This document shows, in pieces, positions 1-7,769 of a stretch of 64,000 nt of DNA. The position numbers and the translations under genes were made by a program. The stretch spans positions 129,001-193,000 of the forward strand of contig CAJQUW010009024.1 of NCBI GenBank assembly GCA_907163375.1, given 5' to 3'. A model generated the notes under the pieces. That model was not told where the DNA came from. It saw only the letters and a list, made by a program, of their open reading frames with translations, and searched no databases. Every line of letters begins with the position of its first letter. The stretch's first letter is position 1. The DNA comes from Prostheceraeus crozeri. Taxonomy: Eukaryota > Platyhelminthes > Polycladida > Euryleptidae.

Positions 1-570
1 GATATTGCCATTGAATTCATCATTTTCAACCATTGCTACCATTAGGAGTTTTGGTGCTTCTGATGGAAATAAACCATCTTTCATAAAACTCTTTTGATCT
101 TTAGGAATAGTAAATGTGAGAAGCTTTGTATGTTGAATGGGATAAATAGCATTGCTACGGTTAAGACCCTCAGCATGTCCTCTAATTACACTTGGATTAG
201 CTACCACTCGACGAATGTATAGCGTAAGATCTTCCACATGGATTTTAAAATTGACAACTTTAGCATATGCATTTGACAAAAATTCAGGCTTGTTCAATGT
301 AAGTTTGACTCGCATGCTGGTATTACAGAGTAAAAATTTTGACTGTCTGAAGAAGTCAAGATTTAGTGAAACATATAGCTGACATACTTCACTATCTTTA
401 ATCAAAGCAGATCGCTTTACAAAACCAGTGTTTGTCTCACTATCAAATTGTGTTGCTTGATCTCTAGTTTAGAGAAGCATCTCGCAGCTGAACAAGTAAA
501 AACTGACTGACATAACAAATATTTCATTACATTTTCCGATCCTTGCGCATAGTCAAGATAAAGTTTTGCA
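1..570 (-). mobile_element. Polinton-type major capsid gene fragment, separate lineage (fossil)
   Basis: The minus strand encodes a stretch clearly related to the major capsid protein of element B at 34,980. Shared short signatures, in the same order, are LDFFRQS, NPSVI-x-GH, FTIP followed by KSF-x-KD-x-LFP, and a final ND-x-x-NGNI. The double jelly-roll capsid of Polintons/Mavericks builds the putative virion shell. The sequence differs from element B at roughly half the residues by eye, so it is a different, older-looking lineage rather than another copy. It runs off the left edge of the window, so only the middle of the gene is visible. It looks broken, with at least one break. Confidence 0.8.
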
Positions 571-1565
571 TAGATTTCTACATTTATTATATCTGAAAAA
601 TTGGGTGCTAGATCTTCTTGTAATGTTTTGGAGAGCAGATTAATCGCACGTCGTCAGTGTATTGCATCTGGAGATCATCTTTCCTCTCCCTTTACTTTTA
701 GGGAGATAGTATGCTATCTCTGTCAATACTAGTTTACTCTTGTCTAACCGGGTTTGATCATGTTACAAAAGATAACTTATCTACCCACCAGCGCAACACT
801 ATAAGGTCAGCCGATCAGCACGTTTGAGACAACGCATATTCCTATTTTATAAAAAGGAAACATTTTGGACATCACAATTTCGAACAAACGTAACCACTGT
901 CCGCATGTACTTTTCGTGTCGTATGAATGACGACTGGTTTCCTTGGATGCTTGCAGAAATGCAAATCAAGTAGGCCTGTTTAGGCATCTGGTAGGTTGGG
1001 AATTGTAGCTAAGATGATAAGGAGTAGTAGGATGTTGTACAAGTGAATAAATCATAGGTACAAAATCATAACCTATAGCCATACCTACGTATCCCCGTAT
1101 GATAGCAAAATTCATTTCTTTCGACATTTTGAGTCTCAGCATTTCATGAATTCACGCGTCTTCTTGCATCGATATAAATGCTGTCAGTATTTTTTGGAGA
1201 GACTACTTCAGAGAAAATTGCTATGGAGAAAACTATATTAGAAAAAAAATATTTATAGTCTTATATACACACGGATATTATAAAAAAATATTGTGTTCTA
1301 ATGAACGCTATGCGACATTTCACCATGTTAGAAGGAAATTGTCACGAAACCCCATGATTTCTGGGCAACTACTTTAGTGAGCAAACTTTTAAATGCCGCC
1401 ATATTTCAGCAAGTTTTCAATTGTAGGCCTCATGGATGGTACAAACAATCGTTAACATTGGCTTAACTCAACTTCTATAGGAATTGTAATTTTCTTTGTC
1501 CTATCGAGTTCATACAATTCGTAAATTTGCTGACGCATGGGTGACTGTTCGGTGGTGCCAACTGT

Positions 1566-1603
1566 TGTATGTAGTCGAAATATGAAATGTTCGACTACAT
1601 ACA
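1566..1603. repeat. Perfect 14-bp hairpin
   Basis: TGTATGTAGTCGAA at 1,566-1,579 is followed by a 10-base loop and its exact reverse complement at 1,590-1,603. G-T pairing could extend the stem by a few bases. It may be the core of a small foldback element, but no target-site duplication was identified. Confidence 0.7.
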
Positions 1604-1741
1604 GCGCCAAGGTATATTCGAATTCTATAGGACAGGTTTACAGTTGATTTCAAGCGCAGTTTGATAATGTCTTCTGATATCCCACACATCATATAAAAAA
1701 ATCAAAACTATATTTTTATGATGTTCCAAGCTATTTCAATA

Positions 1742-1774
1742 TGGAGTGTCTGACACAACGTCTCAGACACCCCA
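1742..1774. repeat. 12-bp hairpin with one mismatch
   Basis: TGGAGTGTCTGA at 1,742-1,753 pairs with TCAGACACCCCA at 1,763-1,774 across a 9-base loop (11 of 12 pairs). It lies about 140 bases from the hairpin at 1,566. No function is apparent. Confidence 0.6.
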
Positions 1775-2445
1775 AACGTAAACTAAGTGGCCTTCATTTT
1801 GACGTAATCCAACCGATAATGCATGTTCGTGCATTTCACGGATATATCATTTATAGCAATTCCACTTGAACTATAAGTTGCCTGTATGGGTATGAGACAT
1901 ATATATGTAAGCGAGGAAGTCAAAAAAGACACATTTCCAAATCTGCGACAAAGATGTTTCGTGACAGCAATCAATTAACTTTTGAATTCTTCTTAGATAT
2001 CTGCTGATTCAAAAATAAACTTTCAAGATGAAAAAGAAGAGCAACATGAAAAGATACAAGATTCCACATACTTCACTAGTTCTGTTAGTGGAACAATCTC
2101 GGTTAGCGAAGCTGGTCATGCTGTGAACTGCGCCCTTCGGATAAACCCAACCACAATAATCATAGTCAGATACAAACAGTAAGATGTCAAAATGAGAGGT
2201 TCTAGCACTTGTATGTCGAACAACTTCTTAAAGAATCAATGAATATTGCTTCCACTTACCGTTTCTCTGTGTCCCTTCTTCGACAGTGATGTATGCTGCT
2301 TGAGATGTTTTCTTATTCCACTTGGTAGCCTGAAAATTGAGTTCATTTACTCCATCTTCGGTCTGCAAGTGCCTACCTAATGCTTTCAACATTTTGGTAC
2401 CACTGTGGTCCTGTGACAGTAAGTGATCGCTCCCGACTCCACGGT

Positions 2446-3490
2446 GAGAAAAGTCGTTTTTCGTCATGAAGGAGGTCTCGGATGTGAAAACGGAGGCCAG
2501 ATTCGGAATCTACGTGAAATGTTGGGTTAGGAAGGATGTTTCCAGCAAAATCGGAGAGAAAAAAATTTGAGGACGTCCCCCCCCCATCCTGTCAAACTTC
2601 CAACTTTGGTGGTAGAGATCGTGGAATGTCGTGCAATAGCCCATTTGAAAGCTGGGAATGAGAAAAAGGCAGTGGAAAGCTCAGTTTGGTCTAATTTTCG
2701 TGGGTTTAGGGAGGAAAATGGCAGGAAAACGTCAGAGTTGGAAAAGACTGGTGTTGGATGTTTTGGGATGAGAAAAGTCGTTTTTCGACATAAAGGAGAC
2801 CTCGGATGGGAAAACGGAGTGGAAATTCGGACGTTTTGTCCAAAGTTGGGTCTAGGAACCTCTTCCCAACTCCATCGGAGAGAAAAAGTTCTGACCCCCC
2901 CCTCGGCAGCGATCTTCCAACTTTGGTGGTAGAGATCGTAGAATGTCGTGCAATAGCTCATTTGAAAGCTAAGAGTGAGAAAAAGACAGTGGAAAGCTCA
3001 GCTTGGTCTAATTTTCTTGGGTTTTAGGGAGGAAAATGGCAGGAAAACGTCAGAGTTGGAAAAAGTCAGGGTTTGGATGTTTTGGGATGAGAAAAGTCGT
3101 TTTTCGACAGGAAGGAGACCTCGGATGGGAAAATGGAGTAGAAATTCGGACGTTTTGGCCAAAGTTGGGTCTAGGAACCTCTTCCCAACTCCATCGGAAA
3201 GAAAAAGTTCTGACCCCCCCCCTCGGCAGCGATCTTCCAACTTTGGTGGTAGAGATCGTAGAAAGTCGTGCAATACATGTAGCTCATTTGAAAGCTAAGA
3301 ATGAGACAAATTTATTGGAAAACATGGCTTGTTCCTATCTGCCTTTGTTTAGAGGTGAGACGTCATTGAAAATTTTTCAACATTTCTTCCGAGAAAGCGA
3401 CAGAATTAGAATTTTGGCGATGGCTGTGGGCTGTAGAGCCAAAACGAAGCATCGGATGGGAAAATGGAGGGCAGATTCGGATTAATCGTG
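2446..3490 (+). repeat. Three tandem ~320-bp units; candidate left terminal repeat of element A
   Basis: The string GAGAAAAGTCG recurs at 2,446, 2,770 and 3,089, giving periods of 324 and 319 bases. Each unit contains a poly-C tract near a block reading CCAACTTTGGTGGTAGAGATCG. The last unit ends in a block (about 3,300-3,490) that reappears in inverted orientation at 19,158-19,370, and other unit pieces reappear inverted at 19,370-19,637 and 22,635-23,110. Inverted copies therefore bracket element A, as terminal inverted repeats would. Open frames here are incidental to the repeat. Confidence 0.75.
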
Positions 3491-3533
3491 CCATGTTACA
3501 CCTAAATGTCATTCATGCTATGTCTGCAAAGTA

Positions 3534-3974
3534 ATGGGAAGAAAGATAACAGAAGCAGTAGAGTTTACGAATGAATTTTGTTCACTACGTTTTCATCGAC
3601 AAAGTCTTCGTGGTGTGATTAGGGACTACATCATCTCCTTTCATCATGAAAAGGCAGACTTAGAATTTGCTATCGCTAAAGGTTACTTCGTTTTCCAACA
3701 GCTCATGGACAGTTTGATAAATAAAGATGTTAAAGGTCGATTAGTTGCAGAGATTGAATTTGAGAAAGTGACTGATGAACATGCAGGTGAACGTGTAGTG
3801 TTTCATTTTGCATCCTATTCTGCAGAGACGATACATGATCCCAAAGATTTCCATCAGAGACACAAGGCGAAAATTGCATCTCGACTAGATTTATTTCATG
3901 AGCATGGATGCAACTTGCTCTTATGTCGCATAAAACACATTCATATTCAACTCAATGTGCTAAACTACATTTGA
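3534..3974 (+). CDS. Accessory protein family R, copy 1 (146 aa)
   Basis: A 146-residue frame with ATG at 3,534, just inside the left terminal repeat. I do not recognise the family. The N-terminal half has a pattern found in two further genes of element A (about 6,170-6,615 and 14,949-15,311): Cys, four residues later a hydrophobic/aromatic pair, then G-x-[IL]-x-D-[YW]-x-[IL]-x-F, then a helical stretch and a [LI]-[VI]-A-[ED/HV]-[IV] strand motif (here KGRLVAEIEF). A nearly identical inverted copy lies at 63,179-63,613. No signal peptide or membrane segment is visible. The TGAGTCA/TATA promoter of the next gene follows 26 bases after the stop. Function unknown. Confidence 0.6.
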   Translation: MGRKITEAVEFTNEFCSLRFHRQSLRGVIRDYIISFHHEKADLEFAIAKGYFVFQQLMDSLINKDVKGRLVAEIEFEKVTDEHAGERVVFHFASYSAETIHDPKDFHQRHKAKIASRLDLFHEHGCNLLLCRIKHIHIQLNVLNYI

Positions 3975-3999
3975 CTGCAAGATTTGGAAAAAGCATTCA

Positions 4000-4114
4000 T
4001 GAGTCAGTCGTCCGCGTGCCTCCTTTTCCCTGCCGCAAGGAAGTCAGGGGAGAAACGGAGGTCTCTGATTGACTCTCATAGTGTCAAATGTGAATTCGCA
4101 GGCGACTATAAAAG
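4000..4114 (+). promoter_or_regulatory. AP-1-type site and TATA box
   Basis: TGAGTCA at 4,000-4,006 and TATAAAAG at 4,107-4,114 precede the polyproline gene. Both are conserved in the inverted copy (TGACTCA at 63,141-63,147; TATA read from the minus strand at 63,033-63,040). TGAGTCA is the known consensus for bZIP AP-1 factors; use by such a factor here is inference. Confidence 0.6.
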
Positions 4115-4236
4115 CAGACGCCTCCCCATTTTCTCTTCATTTCATTCTCTTGACTTGAAAAGCGTGTGTAACTTGCTCAAGCCATTCTCCGTCTCAATTT
4201 TGCAATTTCCTCTTTGCAAATTTACAAGTGAGTGTC

Positions 4237-4482
4237 ATGACTGTGTGGCCTACACCTTACCAGCATTTTAGAAGAGAGGCGCAGGAGAGTATGTGCTTGA
4301 TGATTGTACAAGCTTATTTTGTTGAACCATCACCACCACCACCGCCACCACCGCCACCTCCACCACCTAGACGCTTTACCTTTCAGTCTTTTAGGGAATT
4401 GAAACTTAATTCGGGTCCTATGCTCAAGACATTTAATTTACTGGACGATGACGAAGACCTAGACTTTGGTGATAAGCTTTAA
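4237..4482 (+). CDS. Polyproline, acidic-tailed small protein
   Basis: From ATG at 4,237 the frame encodes about 81 residues. The middle is a run of twelve prolines encoded by a CCACC-type microsatellite, followed by RR-[FY]-TF-x-SF and an acidic C terminus ending with LLDDDEDLDFGDKL. The inverted copy near 62,725-62,904 keeps the same plan with a shorter proline run, so the repeat length is changing while the frame is kept. A match to a 5' splice site (CAA/GTGAGT) lies just upstream at 4,225-4,233, so this frame could lie in an alternative intron of the next gene. A proline-rich plus acidic composition resembles adaptor or transactivator proteins, but no function is claimed. Confidence 0.5.
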   Translation: MTVWPTPYQHFRREAQESMCLMIVQAYFVEPSPPPPPPPPPPPPRRFTFQSFRELKLNSGPMLKTFNLLDDDEDLDFGDKL

Positions 4483-4489
4483 ATCATGT

Positions 4490-4535
4490 AAACGCCCCAA
4501 AAGGTCCTCTTAAGGGCCACCTCGTATGTCGCTGC
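4490..4535 (+). other. Conserved stem-loop between two genes
   Basis: Just after the polyproline stop codon, GCCCC-AAAA-GGTCCTCTTAAGGGCC can fold on itself (GGTCC/GGGCC with a TTAAG-type loop). Similar structures occur after other genes of these elements: 7,709-7,760, 38,950-38,990 (minus) and in the copy at 62,618-62,656 (minus). Confidence 0.45.
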
Positions 4536-4560
4536 TAAGCTAACGATTTTCTTTTCTCTG

Positions 4561-5298
4561 ATGATTATGAATGTACTTAGTGGTATTCTTTCGTTACAGA
4601 CTGTCATGGCCATGAATCCTACTCCAACTGCTGCATCACTGAATCCTCAACATCTCGAGCTGTGGAATCCGAAAATTGAAAAGGTAATTCACGGCTATCC
4701 CACCTACAAACAAAAAGTGCGCTACAACGGTGTTCGACTCTATCTTCAAACGCCGGCGGTGTATTTACCAAAAGTGGATACGCAAGTAAATCGTTGCGGT
4801 CAAAACCTGAGTATCCCTATTGATAATTGGTTGCGACAGCAGCTTGACATTTTAGAAGACTTTGTGAGGCAAAAGGCTCTTATTCCTACTGAACTATTAC
4901 AGTTGTGGCCAGAAAATAAATCTTCTTATTATAAACCATTGTATCGCGGCACTCGCTGCTATATTTTGCAAAGCAAGTATTGTAAAGTCACTTCAGGAGT
5001 GACAGTTGAACAGTCAGTTGAAACAGAATTGCTATCGCTAGGTGCAGGCTTTTATTCCTTTCATATTGAGGTGCCTGCTGTTTATGTGGGACCTCATCAA
5101 TCTGACGGGAATTTGATTTCTCTCAATTTGCGCATTGCTCAAATTCATCATCAACCTGAGTTAACAGGACTTGATTACATTGAGAAAGTCATTGATTCTT
5201 GTCTCAAAGAGTGTCAAGAACCTGTCACCAAACCTAAACGTCGTCGCACATCAAAGAAAAATGGTGCTACCACCAAAGAGAAATCTGAAGTATTGTAA
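4561..5298 (+). CDS. Accessory protein family G, copy 1 (245 aa)
   Basis: A 245-residue frame; ATG at 4,561 or, more likely by comparison with its paralogue, an internal ATG near 4,606-4,612. A pyrimidine-AG acceptor (TTTCGTTACAG) at about 4,600 would also start an exon there. A paralogue lies at 7,045-7,680. Shared features are a strand rich in V/I/L near the N terminus, [IV]-P-[IL]-D-[NY]-W, a helix ending in [IL]-P-[TK]-E-[LI], and the best conserved block L-G-[AK]-G-F-Y-S-F followed by [YH]-[VM]-GP and [LF]-x-LN. The C terminus is Lys/Arg-rich (KPKRRR), compatible with a nuclear signal or nucleic-acid binding. Not recognised as a known family. A truncated inverted copy lies at 62,285-62,654. 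Confidence 0.6.
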   Translation: MIMNVLSGILSLQTVMAMNPTPTAASLNPQHLELWNPKIEKVIHGYPTYKQKVRYNGVRLYLQTPAVYLPKVDTQVNRCGQNLSIPIDNWLRQQLDILEDFVRQKALIPTELLQLWPENKSSYYKPLYRGTRCYILQSKYCKVTSGVTVEQSVETELLSLGAGFYSFHIEVPAVYVGPHQSDGNLISLNLRIAQIHHQPELTGLDYIEKVIDSCLKECQEPVTKPKRRRTSKKNGATTKEKSEVL

Positions 5299-5299
5299 T

Positions 5300-5440
5300 C
5301 AGTTAGTATGTAGGGAATGTGGAAAACGCGGTCTTGTGCGTTATGTTCAAATAAAACATTGTAATCATGTTGTATGTATCTTTTGTTACGTAAAAGACAG
5401 ACATCCTTGTAAAGTTCCTGCTCAATGTATTATCTTGTAA
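5300..5440 (+). CDS. RING-like zinc-binding segment
   Basis: In a frame overlapping the end of the family G gene, a Cys/His-rich segment has C-x2-C, then about 14 residues, then HCNHVVCIFCY and a later Cys. That C-x-H-x3-C-x2-C spacing is RING-type, and it resembles the PCCHSVMCSTCY segment of the element B protein at 30,407. RING domains usually act as E3 ubiquitin ligases. Only the zinc-binding core is visible; it may be the C-terminal exon of a larger product. The next gene follows within 30 bases. Confidence 0.45.
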   Translation, partial: QLVCRECGKRGLVRYVQIKHCNHVVCIFCYVKDRHPCKVPAQCIIL

Positions 5441-5465
5441 TGAAGTCTTTTTGATATTGTAGGTT

Positions 5466-6044
5466 GTCATCTTCATAGACAGTGAGGGAACACCCATGCA
5501 GGAATTGAGTGCTATTGCAATGAGAGAAAGCGATCAAACTGTTGTTAGTGTATATCATAGATTTGCCTACTGTCCTCCACACAAAGACGAATGGTCACGG
5601 CGTCATGTGCATGGACTTGATCCTTCTATTTTGATTCATATTGGATTTGTAAATGAAACGTATTTGATAAATGATTTCAAACGGTGGCTGTCAGGTTTTC
5701 ATATTGTTAAAATCTTAGGAAATGATTCTGAACGAGAAGCAACAACACTTCAGTTGCACATTGATGATTTGTATTTACCGTGTTGGGTAGATCGTGTAAG
5801 ACAAGACTATCATATGCATTGTGATCAAAAGAAGTTTAGAGATGAAATGATTTTTGATATGGCTATATGTTTCGGTGAGAGACATCACCTTTACAGACCA
5901 CCATCCCATTGTAATACTAGAAATAAAGCCACCTACATTGCAAAACTCTCTTCACGCTGGCATTGTAGACTCTATGACGTTTATGAACTGTATCTATATT
6001 ATTGTCAACAGCATATATCTAGAACATGTTTTTACTCCTTGTAA
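5466..6044 (+). CDS. DEDD-like exonuclease candidate
   Basis: The frame is open from about 5,466, upstream of the first ATG at 5,496, and reads IFIDSEGTPMQELSAIAM. D-x-E in a hydrophobic strand is the Exo I motif of DnaQ-like DEDD nucleases. A later R-x-HVHGLD, an ILGND (Exo II-like), and RLYDVYELY near the end (Exo III-like Tyr/Asp region) are in the expected order. The start matters, because an ATG start at 5,496 would lose the D-x-E; a splice acceptor (TATTGTAG at about 5,463) just before the strand suggests it is an internal exon. An AATAAA signal follows at 6,103-6,108. In such elements a nuclease could process DNA ends. The assignment is by motif only. Confidence 0.45.
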   Translation, partial: VIFIDSEGTPMQELSAIAMRESDQTVVSVYHRFAYCPPHKDEWSRRHVHGLDPSILIHIGFVNETYLINDFKRWLSGFHIVKILGNDSEREATTLQLHIDDLYLPCWVDRVRQDYHMHCDQKKFRDEMIFDMAICFGERHHLYRPPSHCNTRNKATYIAKLSSRWHCRLYDVYELYLYYCQQHISRTCFYSL

Positions 6045-6168
6045 ATGAGTGATGATCATTTAATGAAGTGTATTCCGTACTTGTGAATTTTGTCTGGTGT
6101 TGAATAAACTTACAGTGGAACATGATTGTTATTTCTGTTTTATTCATAGTGGAAGTCATTGAAGCAAT

Positions 6169-6615
6169 GTGAAATCTATAGTCAGAACGTTTATGATGGC
6201 GCATCGTACACTAAATAACCACATGTGTCATTTGACACTTGATCAACAAGGATTCGATGGATTTTTACAAGATTGGAAACTTACATTTAAAATAAAGATG
6301 AATGATATGAAAGTAGTGCTAACTGAAAGTCTTCCTCTCTTCAAAAGATAGATGGAGAGTTTACAACCTCAAGATGTTAAGGGTAGACTCGTTGCTGATA
6401 TAGAGTTGAAAAATTTGCAAAAACCACTTCGTTTTGGATCTTATTGCACAGAATGGATTACTCTTAGTGACCAATTTTATGGTCGTCATATGGAGAAAAT
6501 TATGGAGAGAATAGAAGAGACGTTGGAAGGCAATGCGTACGTTGTTAAACATGTCATGATTCACCTGAGTGTGTTTACATCCACGTCTTTGTTTGATGGT
6601 CGACACATTGTATAG
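6169..6615 (+). CDS. Accessory protein family R, copy 2 (fossil member)
   Basis: Second member of the R family. Recognisable pieces are MCHLTL, then GFLQDW, and DVKGRLVADIEL, which is nearly the same as copy 1 (DVKGRLVAEIEF). It follows the nuclease gene and precedes the TGAGTCA repeat array, repeating the order 'R gene, AP-1-type promoter, G gene' of the first cassette. AATAAA at 6,620-6,625 lies 5 bases after the stop. The copy looks broken. Function unknown. Confidence 0.5.
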
Positions 6616-6667
6616 ATGTAATAAAGATTTCTTTTCACTGAGTATTTTGTAATGGTGTATAGAGCAA

Positions 6668-6948
6668 CATGAGTCATTGCGCTTTGTTAGATAAATGAAC
6701 GCGTCTTGGTTCGAGAAAACGGGCGTGTCACAACATGAGTCATTGCGCTTTGTGCATTACTATCGGGCTCTTTGTTAGATAAATGAACGCGTCTTTGTTC
6801 GAGAAAAGGGGCGTGTCATAACATGAGTCATTGCGCTTTGTGCATTACTATCGGGCTCTTTGTTAGATAAATGAACGCGTCTTTGTTCGAGAAAAGGGGT
6901 GTGTCACTCAAGTCTTTGTGAGGACTAGAACGACTTTGTGTATAAATA
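6668..6948 (+). promoter_or_regulatory. Three tandem enhancer-like repeats with TGAGTCA, then a TATA box
   Basis: ATGAGTCATTGCGC occurs three times, with TGAGTCA at 6,670-6,676, 6,736-6,742 and 6,824-6,830. The second and third units are 88 bases long and almost identical; the first lacks a 22-base piece. Each unit also carries TTTGTTAGATAAATGAACGC and ends GGGCGTGTCA or similar. TATAAATA follows at 6,941-6,948, about 97 bases before the ATG of the next gene. Tandem repeats with AP-1-type sites just upstream of a TATA box are a layout known from DNA virus enhancers; activity here is inference. Confidence 0.65.
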
Positions 6949-7044
6949 GGAAAGGTTTCCACCCACACAGTCAAAAGATCACGTGTGATAACTCTTTGTC
7001 ACATAACAAAGACAGGGAAAACGTTAAAAGGGAAACGCATGTGA

Positions 7045-7680
7045 TTGGAGCTAGGTCTGGTTATAAAACGGACGACTAAGCTCATGGCAATCATTTCCGT
7101 CCTTGCGCTAACCATGCAGTTGCTCGAAGCCATCAACTCCTCTGCTCTCGCACTGGGTACACTAAACTCCCTTACTTTAGCATCGGGTAAAAATGCTTTT
7201 AATCAAAAGATAACTCATCATGGAGAAGCCGTGACCATAAAAGCTCCAAGTCGTGGGATAGATTATCTAACGGTTATGTCAACAAAGTATGGACTGGCCG
7301 TGTGTGTGCCGTTAGACTATTGGACACGGTTACAATTCAATACTCTTGAAACATTCCTGAAAGAAAATCACACCATTCCCAAAGAAATTGTTCGACACAA
7401 TGGGAAGCGGCCACAAGTTCCCATCATGGAAAGACGATACATGTATGTTCATATGGATAGACACTGTCTCATCATCCATGAAAAGGAGGGCAGCGAATTC
7501 GACTTACTCAATTGCAAACCTCTCCCCATTTTGGGAAAAGGATTCTACTCCTTCGAAATTAAAATTCAAACCATCCACATGGGTCCGCGCAGGGACGGAA
7601 GGTTGTTTACGTTGAATCCCGATCTTGTCTTTATAACCTTTAAAAATGATTTCTATGTTGATGATGATCAACTACAGTAA
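7045..7680 (+). CDS. Accessory protein family G, copy 2 (211 aa)
   Basis: A 211-residue frame. The start may be ATG 7,045 or an internal one near 7,084 (MAIISVLALTMQLLEA, a hydrophobic start that could be a signal-like segment). It matches the 4,561 gene over its length: CVPLDYW against SIPIDNW, HTIPKEI against ALIPTEL, and ILGKGFYSFEIKIQTIHMGP against SLGAGFYSFHIEVPAVYVGP. The element A cassette was therefore duplicated and has diverged. Unlike copy 1 it lacks the Lys/Arg-rich tail and ends acidic (DVDDDQ-like). It sits between the tandem enhancer-like repeats and a stem-loop. Family not recognised. Confidence 0.6.
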   Translation: MELGLVIKRTTKLMAIISVLALTMQLLEAINSSALALGTLNSLTLASGKNAFNQKITHHGEAVTIKAPSRGIDYLTVMSTKYGLAVCVPLDYWTRLQFNTLETFLKENHTIPKEIVRHNGKRPQVPIMERRYMYVHMDRHCLIIHEKEGSEFDLLNCKPLPILGKGFYSFEIKIQTIHMGPRRDGRLFTLNPDLVFITFKNDFYVDDDQLQ

Positions 7681-7704
7681 CACTCTCCACACACTGAGAA
7701 CGCA

Positions 7705-7760
7705 CGATCGGTCTTTGTGAGACCACGGCCTAACGACCACCGTATCAAGAAAGAAAATGT
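7705..7760 (+). other. Conserved stem-loop GGTCT-TTGTG-AGACC
   Basis: Thirty bases after the family G stop, GGTCTTTGTGAGACC forms a 5-bp stem, followed by ACGGCC and, a little further on, TATCAAGAAAG. The minus strand at 38,990-38,945 has GGTCTTTATGAGACC followed by ACGGCC and later ATCAAGAAAG. The same arrangement in two otherwise unlike regions suggests a selected RNA or DNA element. Confidence 0.5.
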
Positions 7761-7769
7761 ACACTCCCC

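Larger units (their letters stand above)
571..2445. other. No gene seen; AT-rich spacer with two hairpins
   Basis: I see no supported coding region here. Short open frames on both strands lack recognisable motifs and look like chance. The stretch contains two clean inverted repeats (1,566-1,603 and 1,742-1,774), listed separately. The first ~150 bases may be decayed flank of the capsid fragment. Confidence 0.6.

Noticed and set aside
2527-3485. Several overlapping open frames on both strands
   Set aside because: All lie in the ~320-bp tandem repeat and recur with it at 19.2-19.7 kb and 22.6-23.1 kb; no protein motif was seen.
7045-7680. Secreted protein call for the family G gene based on its hydrophobic start
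   Set aside because: The hydrophobic stretch may be untranslated or spliced away, and the paralogue has no clear signal peptide; kept only as a remark.
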